Assembly (NCBI GenBank): GCA_964544145.1
Contig: CAZJAT010000002.1
Location: forward strand, 33,358-97,357
Reading direction: 5' to 3'
Length of the DNA: 64,000 nt
Origin: CAZJAT01 sp964544145
GTDB lineage: Bacteria; Hydrothermota; 32-111
In this document: positions 60,543 through 64,000 of the stretch, one piece after another
Layout: each line of letters starts with the position of its first letter
Numbering within the stretch: the stretch's first letter is position 1
The notes under the pieces: generated by a model
What the model was told of the DNA's origin: nothing
Databases searched by the model: none
The model's input: the letters and a program-made list of their open reading frames with translations, nothing else
Made by a program: the position numbers and the translations under genes

Positions 60543-61333
60543 TGAATGGAGCAATTGATATATCTGTCATTTCCCTTGCATCGGGATTTCTGCTTCTTCT
60601 AATACCCTTTCTATTCAGTTACATATTCAAATTAGGCATTATACGTGCAACATTGATATCAGCCGGGAGAATGACTCTGCAATTAGTGCTTATGGGTATT
60701 TTCCTTCAATACCTCTTTGATTGGAATAATGCTGTGCTAAATATTGTGTGGCTTTTCATGATGATATTTGTTGCAACATTTTCAGTAATAAGAAACAGTG
60801 ACCTGAATCTCAAAATTTTTCTAATGCCATTACTATCGTCATTTACAATATCAGTTTTTACTGTTGTTCTCTATTTCAACACAATGATTGTAGGACTGAA
60901 TAATGTGCTTACAGCAAAATACCTCATTATAATCGGAGGAATGCTGCTGGGGAATTCATTGAGAGGAAATATAATAGGATTAACTACCTTCTATAAGGAT
61001 ATTAACAGAAACAAAAACAGATTTCAGTATTCATTGTCAATGGGTGCAACATTATATGAAGCAGTGATTCCATTTATTAGAGAAGCATTACGTTCTGCAT
61101 TAAAGCCCTCCATTGCCAATATGGCAACATTTGGTATTGTGTCACTCCCGGGCATGATGACAGGTCAAATCCTCGGGGGTTCAGCACCCATAACAGCCAT
61201 CAAATATCAGATTGCCATAGTAATAGCAATCTTTGCTTCAGTGGCAGTTACTGTCACATTATCCATTCTTATCACTCTTAATCGCAGTTTTGATTCATTT
61301 GGCAACCCGAAAAAAAATATTATAAAAACGTAA
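60542..61333 (+). CDS. UPF0014 / FetB-type permease
   Basis: A 263-residue membrane protein with seven hydrophobic helices. FAFISLASGFLLLLIPFLFSYIFKLGIIRATLISAGRMTLQLVLMGIFLQYLF, GNSLRGNIIGLTTFYKDI and MATFGIVSLPGMMTGQILGGSAPITAIKYQIAI are UPF0014 (YbbM/FetB) signatures. With the ATPase before it, this is likely a metal exporter. No regulator is adjacent. TAATG overlap with the ATPase gene. Confidence 0.88.
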   Translation: MNGAIDISVISLASGFLLLLIPFLFSYIFKLGIIRATLISAGRMTLQLVLMGIFLQYLFDWNNAVLNIVWLFMMIFVATFSVIRNSDLNLKIFLMPLLSSFTISVFTVVLYFNTMIVGLNNVLTAKYLIIIGGMLLGNSLRGNIIGLTTFYKDINRNKNRFQYSLSMGATLYEAVIPFIREALRSALKPSIANMATFGIVSLPGMMTGQILGGSAPITAIKYQIAIVIAIFASVAVTVTLSILITLNRSFDSFGNPKKNIIKT

Positions 61334-61341
61334 CAACCCCC

Positions 61342-61370
61342 TTGCATTTTGTTCAAAAGTGTGCTTTAAT
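61342..61370 (+). promoter_or_regulatory. Promoter of the RRM gene with a long leader
   Basis: TTGCAT (61342-61347), 17-base spacer, TTTAAT (61365-61370). Transcription from here gives a leader of about 125 bases before the ATG at 61504, long for this window. Bases between may fold and could be autoregulatory or cold-responsive, as for other RNA-binding protein genes. Confidence 0.5.
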
Positions 61371-61503
61371 TTCATTAGCTAACAAGTTTATCAGTTAAGG
61401 TAATTTCATACTACCCATTGGAAACATCAGGGTCAGTTAGAAAAAGCTATGAAGAATGCTGTTATTCGTTGTTCGCAAGATGTTATTTTTTCAAGGAGGC
61501 TAA

Positions 61504-61752
61504 ATGAACATCTATGTCGGTAATCTGTCCTATAAGGCACAGGAAGACGAAATCAAGAAAGAATTTGAGCAGTTTGGCGAAGTTACTTCAGTCAGAATCA
61601 TTCAGGACAGAGAGACTGGCAGATCCAAAGGATTTGCTTTTGTAGAGATGCCCGAGAAAGATGCTGCAGACGCTGCAATCGAATCTTTAAACGGCAAAGA
61701 ACTTCAGGGTCGCGCATTAAAGGTCAACCCTGCCAGACCCAAGAAGTATTGA
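61504..61752 (+). CDS. RRM RNA-binding protein
   Basis: An 82-residue single RNA-recognition motif protein. RNP2 is MNIYVGNLSY and RNP1 is RSKGFAFVEM, both intact, with the conserved aromatics in place. Similar small RRM proteins in cyanobacteria and other bacteria respond to cold or act as RNA chaperones. AAGGAGG lies before the ATG, and codon choice is more GC-rich than its neighbours, a sign of high expression. It has its own promoter and terminator. Confidence 0.95.
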   Translation: MNIYVGNLSYKAQEDEIKKEFEQFGEVTSVRIIQDRETGRSKGFAFVEMPEKDAADAAIESLNGKELQGRALKVNPARPKKY

Positions 61753-61810
61753 TTTAATTGCTGATAATTTTCAATAAGATATTTTTGCAAATTAAATCGG
61801 TTTAATCAAG

Positions 61811-61852
61811 ATCCGCTGGACAGAGAGCAATCTCAATCCGGCGGATTTTTTT
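61811..61852 (+). terminator. Terminator of the RRM gene
   Basis: ATCCGCTGGA pairs with TCCGGCGGAT (one T-G wobble), enclosing an inner stem GAGA-GCAA-TCTC with a GNRA tetraloop, followed by TTTTTTG. A two-tier terminator 58 bases after the stop. Confidence 0.8.
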
Positions 61853-61860
61853 GTTTTTAA

Positions 61861-62076
61861 GCCAGGTTGACAGTTTGACAGTTTTGAATCGCAGAATGAG
61901 CTAATTTGTTGATGAAAAGCGGATATGCTGACAGGGTATATGCTTTTTTTTTGTTCCCATCTTATAAACAATTCCCATGAAGACATTGATTTATAATTAT
62001 GTAAGTTATTTATTATAGGTGTTTAGCAGATTGGTATAATATGTAAATATCAAAACTGTCAAACTGTCAACCTGGC
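61861..62076. repeat. Inverted-repeat element 3 (216 bp)
   Basis: A perfect 27-bp inverted repeat (61861-61887 and 62050-62076) with arms of the form GCCAGG then two TTGACAGT units, 8 bases apart, and TTTGA, facing inward. The plan (GC tip plus TTGACA pair) is that of elements 1 and 2, but the arm sequence and interior differ. It fills most of the gap between the RRM terminator and the GNAT promoter. No gene is seen in 61753-62161 otherwise. Confidence 0.75.
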
Positions 62077-62088
62077 CCCAAAAGACAT

Positions 62089-62116
62089 TTGACATATTCT
62101 GTAAAATCTGTATAAT
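62089..62116 (+). promoter_or_regulatory. Promoter of the GNAT-racemase operon
   Basis: TTGACA (62089-62094), 16-base spacer, TATAAT (62111-62116), 45 bases before the ATG, with GAGGGGG as ribosome site. Starts 12 bases after element 3. Confidence 0.7.
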
Positions 62117-62161
62117 ATAAATATATATAAAATCATCACTTAGAAATAAGAGGGGGAATGC

Positions 62162-62611
62162 ATGGTAGAAATGCATGTTTTTAAAACACCTGGAGAAATG
62201 AATAAAATGCTTTCAAATAATGATGCTGTGGAGTTTTTATATACACATTTAGGTAGATTTGGAGACAGTAAGAGGGCAATTGGACTCTGTTTGGATTATG
62301 CATTATCGGATGAACCCAATAAGGGCGGTTTTGTAATCATTGCCTATGAGAAAAGCAATATTGCCGGACTGCTTATTATGAATAAAACTGCAATGAAGGA
62401 TTATATTCCATCCAATATACTGGTTTATGTTGCTGTGCATGAAGACATGAGGGGCAAGGGCTTGGGTTCAATGATTATTAAAAAAGCATTTGACGAGGCA
62501 GACGGTGATGTTAAACTTCATGTGGAATATGATAATCCGGCAAAACAATTATATGAGAGATTGGGAATGACAAACAAATATGCCGAGATGAGATATAAGA
62601 AGGAGAATTAA
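62162..62611 (+). CDS. GNAT-family N-acetyltransferase
   Basis: A 149-residue GNAT. LVYVAVHEDMRGKGLGSMIIKKAFDEA contains the acetyl-CoA motif R-G-x-G-x-G/A, with KLHVEYDNPAKQLYERLGM as the C-terminal signature. The acceptor is unknown; the next gene is an amino-acid racemase, so an amino acid or peptide is a reasonable guess. ATG start, GAGGGGG site; overlap of 1 base with the racemase. Confidence 0.88.
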   Translation: MVEMHVFKTPGEMNKMLSNNDAVEFLYTHLGRFGDSKRAIGLCLDYALSDEPNKGGFVIIAYEKSNIAGLLIMNKTAMKDYIPSNILVYVAVHEDMRGKGLGSMIIKKAFDEADGDVKLHVEYDNPAKQLYERLGMTNKYAEMRYKKEN

Positions 62612-63705
62612 TGGCCTGGTTGGAAGTAAAGACAAAGAAAATCCTCAACAATATAGATAAAATCAGTGATATACTCAATAAAAAAGATATCTCATGGTCA
62701 CTTGTAACAAAGGTATTGTCCGGCAACAGGGATATACTTAAGGAAATTCTGAAATCAGATGTAATCAAGAGAACACATTCAATAGGTGATTCCAGAATTT
62801 CAAATCTCAAGATGATTAAACGTCTCAGGCCTGATGCAGAAACAATGTATATCAAACCGCCTGCTATTAGTTATATAAAAGATATTGTGCTATATGCAGA
62901 TATATCACTCAACACATCTATGGAAACAGTCATGGCTCTTAATGATGAAGCAAAGAGACAGGGAAAGGTGCATAGGATTATTATAATGATTGAAATGGGT
63001 GAACTCCGGGAGGGTGTTATAGGTGATAATATCATATCATTTTACAGAAGTATATTTGATTTACCCAATATATCAGTAGAAGGTATAGGTACCAATCTTG
63101 GCTGCATGTATGGCATAGAACCTTCATTGGATAAACTTGTTCAATTATCATTATATAAGCAGTTTCTTGAGGCCTTGTTTAAGAGAAATATTCCTCTGCT
63201 CTCTGCAGGCAGTTCAATTACCCTTCCCCTTGTGAACAATAAGAATTTTCCTCCCAAAGCCAATCATTTCCGTATTGGCGAAGCTGTGTTCCTTGGGATA
63301 TCACCATTTAATGGCAAGAAATTCAAAAATCTTAATACAGATGCATTTCGTTTTTACGGCAATATAGTTGAATTAGAAAAAAAGTCTATGAAGCCAAATG
63401 GCAAAAAAGGTGATGGTAATATTGGTCATCTTAGTGATAAAGCAGAATCGCCGTCTGATGTTAAGTCAAACAGGGCTATTGTGGATTTCGGCATTCTCGA
63501 TGTAGACCCTGATACGATGGAACCGGTCAACAGTACTGTGCACTATATAGGAACAACATCTGATATGACAGTATATGATGTTAAGGACAAAAAAACAAAT
63601 TCAGACAGACATTATAAGGTCGGGTCCCGCATAGGATTTAAACCTTCGTATATGGCAGTAGCCAGACTCATGAATTCTCGTTTTATTGCGAAAAAAGTTT
63701 TATAA
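62611..63705 (+). CDS. Alanine/ornithine-racemase-family PLP enzyme
   Basis: A 364-residue PLP-dependent fold-type III racemase. SLVTKVLSGN carries the likely Schiff-base lysine (about residue 34), IIIMIEMGELREGV and SVEGIGTNLGCMYG shape the barrel, and NHFRIGEAVFLG is the C-terminal block shared with ornithine racemases and related proteins. Substrate not set; free ornithine, alanine or another amino acid is possible. Operon with the GNAT gene. The remainder of the window is an rRNA leader. Confidence 0.85.
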   Translation: MAWLEVKTKKILNNIDKISDILNKKDISWSLVTKVLSGNRDILKEILKSDVIKRTHSIGDSRISNLKMIKRLRPDAETMYIKPPAISYIKDIVLYADISLNTSMETVMALNDEAKRQGKVHRIIIMIEMGELREGVIGDNIISFYRSIFDLPNISVEGIGTNLGCMYGIEPSLDKLVQLSLYKQFLEALFKRNIPLLSAGSSITLPLVNNKNFPPKANHFRIGEAVFLGISPFNGKKFKNLNTDAFRFYGNIVELEKKSMKPNGKKGDGNIGHLSDKAESPSDVKSNRAIVDFGILDVDPDTMEPVNSTVHYIGTTSDMTVYDVKDKKTNSDRHYKVGSRIGFKPSYMAVARLMNSRFIAKKVL

Positions 63706-63785
63706 AAAAATAGAATAAATTAGCTGCAGGTGCAATTGCTTATTACAAGCGACTTTCAGCTTCTTGAAAAATAAGTTTATTTCCC

Positions 63786-63814
63786 TTGACAAATTCATTA
63801 AAATTTGTTATATT
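63786..63814 (+). promoter_or_regulatory. rRNA operon promoter
   Basis: TTGACA (63786-63791), 17-base spacer, TATATT (63809-63814). The transcript would begin near 63821, at the start of a TCCCT-TTAATT-AGGGA hairpin (63820-63835). Confidence 0.75.
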
Positions 63815-63840
63815 AACAGTCCCTTTAATTAGGGATACAA

Positions 63841-63852
63841 GTTCTTTGAAAA
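63841..63852 (+). promoter_or_regulatory. boxA-like antitermination site
   Basis: GTTCTTTGAAAA matches boxA of rRNA leaders. NusB-S10 would bind it. It lies about 100 bases before the 16S start. Confidence 0.65.
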
Positions 63853-63945
63853 TTATTGCACTACCACTTACTCAAAAAGTGACGAACCATACAAGACAAA
63901 AGTCCTCGAGATATCTTATTAACTCGAAGAAATTATTTAATTATA

Positions 63946-64000
63946 TTTTCGGAGGGTTTGATCCTGGCTCAGGACTAACGCTAGCGGCGTGTCTTAGCCA
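63946..64000 (+). rRNA. rrs: 16S ribosomal RNA, 5' end (cut by window edge)
   Basis: GGGTTTGATCCTGGCTCAG (63954-63972) is the universal 16S start. The mature 5' end, aligned to E. coli position 1, should lie near 63946. The following ACTAACGCTAGCGGCGTG differs from the usual GACGAACGCTGGCGGCGTG at a few positions. Only about 55 bases are present. Confidence 0.95.

Noticed and set aside
1..64000. CRISPR arrays, tRNA genes, transposases, integrases, riboswitches of known type
   Set aside because: I looked for regular spaced direct repeats, cloverleaf sequences, transposase motifs and known aptamer cores in intergenic stretches and saw none that hold up; a covariance-model scan would be decisive.

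Overview
The window looks like a piece of a low-GC, LPS-bearing, anaerobic Gram-negative bacterium, probably a poorly characterised lineage near the Fibrobacteres-Chlorobi-Bacteroidetes side of the tree. The evidence is an AT-rich sequence and dense packing; LptF/LptG/LptD-type LPS export genes and many predicted outer-membrane barrels and lipoproteins; a TonB-type receptor with an N-terminal carboxypeptidase-like domain; two secreted proteins ending in domains that resemble type IX secretion sorting signals; and oxygen-sensitive chemistry (DUF362 ferredoxin, paired Fe-S MinD-type ATPases, radical SAM). The last ~55 bases are the start of a 16S rRNA gene with non-consensus bases. I cannot name the phylum from this alone.

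Layout. 1-1.6 kb: end of trpS, an MCE-domain lipoprotein, a nitroreductase. 1.6-4.9 kb (minus): pdxJ, a SPOR-domain lipoprotein, folC. 5-9.4 kb: lptF-lptG, a radical SAM enzyme, a secreted endonuclease I. 9.5-12.8 kb: STAS-like protein, TonB receptor and lipoprotein partner. 12.8-15.3 kb (minus): prmA and an M23 peptidase. 15.4-17.7 kb: groES-groEL and a zinc ribbon. 17.7-20.7 kb (minus): PHP phosphatase, PTS EIIA-like protein, mnmG. 21-28 kb: TPR protein, upp, ileS, DksA/TraR-like protein, lspA, lptD-like. 28-31 kb: HU, maf, yjbQ, a barrel protein, a DUF4159 protein. 31-37 kb (minus): surface proteins, including a 1295-residue modular exoprotein and a small redox-like operon. 37-43 kb: transpeptidase, RqcH-like protein, DUF362, DUF72, hybrid histidine kinase. 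43-47 kb: heterodimeric ABC exporter. 47.5-53.8 kb: smc, ftsY, TPR protein, MscS. 53.9-57.1 kb: Fur-family regulator and an orange-protein/MinD-ATPase-like Fe-S operon. 57-64 kb: two secreted proteins, a methyltransferase, a FetAB-like transporter, an RRM protein, GNAT plus an amino-acid racemase, then the rRNA promoter and 16S start.

Two window-wide patterns stand out. First, at least ten genes have a good -35/-10 promoter whose -10 box ends only 6 to 9 bases before the start codon and no Shine-Dalgarno sequence, which predicts leaderless mRNAs. This also corrects several gene starts (lptF, the radical SAM gene, tonB receptor, prmA, PHP, DUF362, ABC subunit). Genes inside operons usually have GGAG-type ribosome sites instead. 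Second, three intergenic segments (177 to 217 bp) are bounded by 26-27 bp inverted repeats built from a GC-rich tip followed by two inward-facing TTGACA units 8 bp apart. They look like REP/BIME-like or miniature inverted-repeat elements that I cannot assign to a known family.

The most system-like locus is 53.8-57.1 kb. A Fur-family regulator and a six-part Fe-S/Mo-type operon share an identical 15-base operator, and the encoded proteins at both ends of the cluster carry glycine-arginine-rich tracts.
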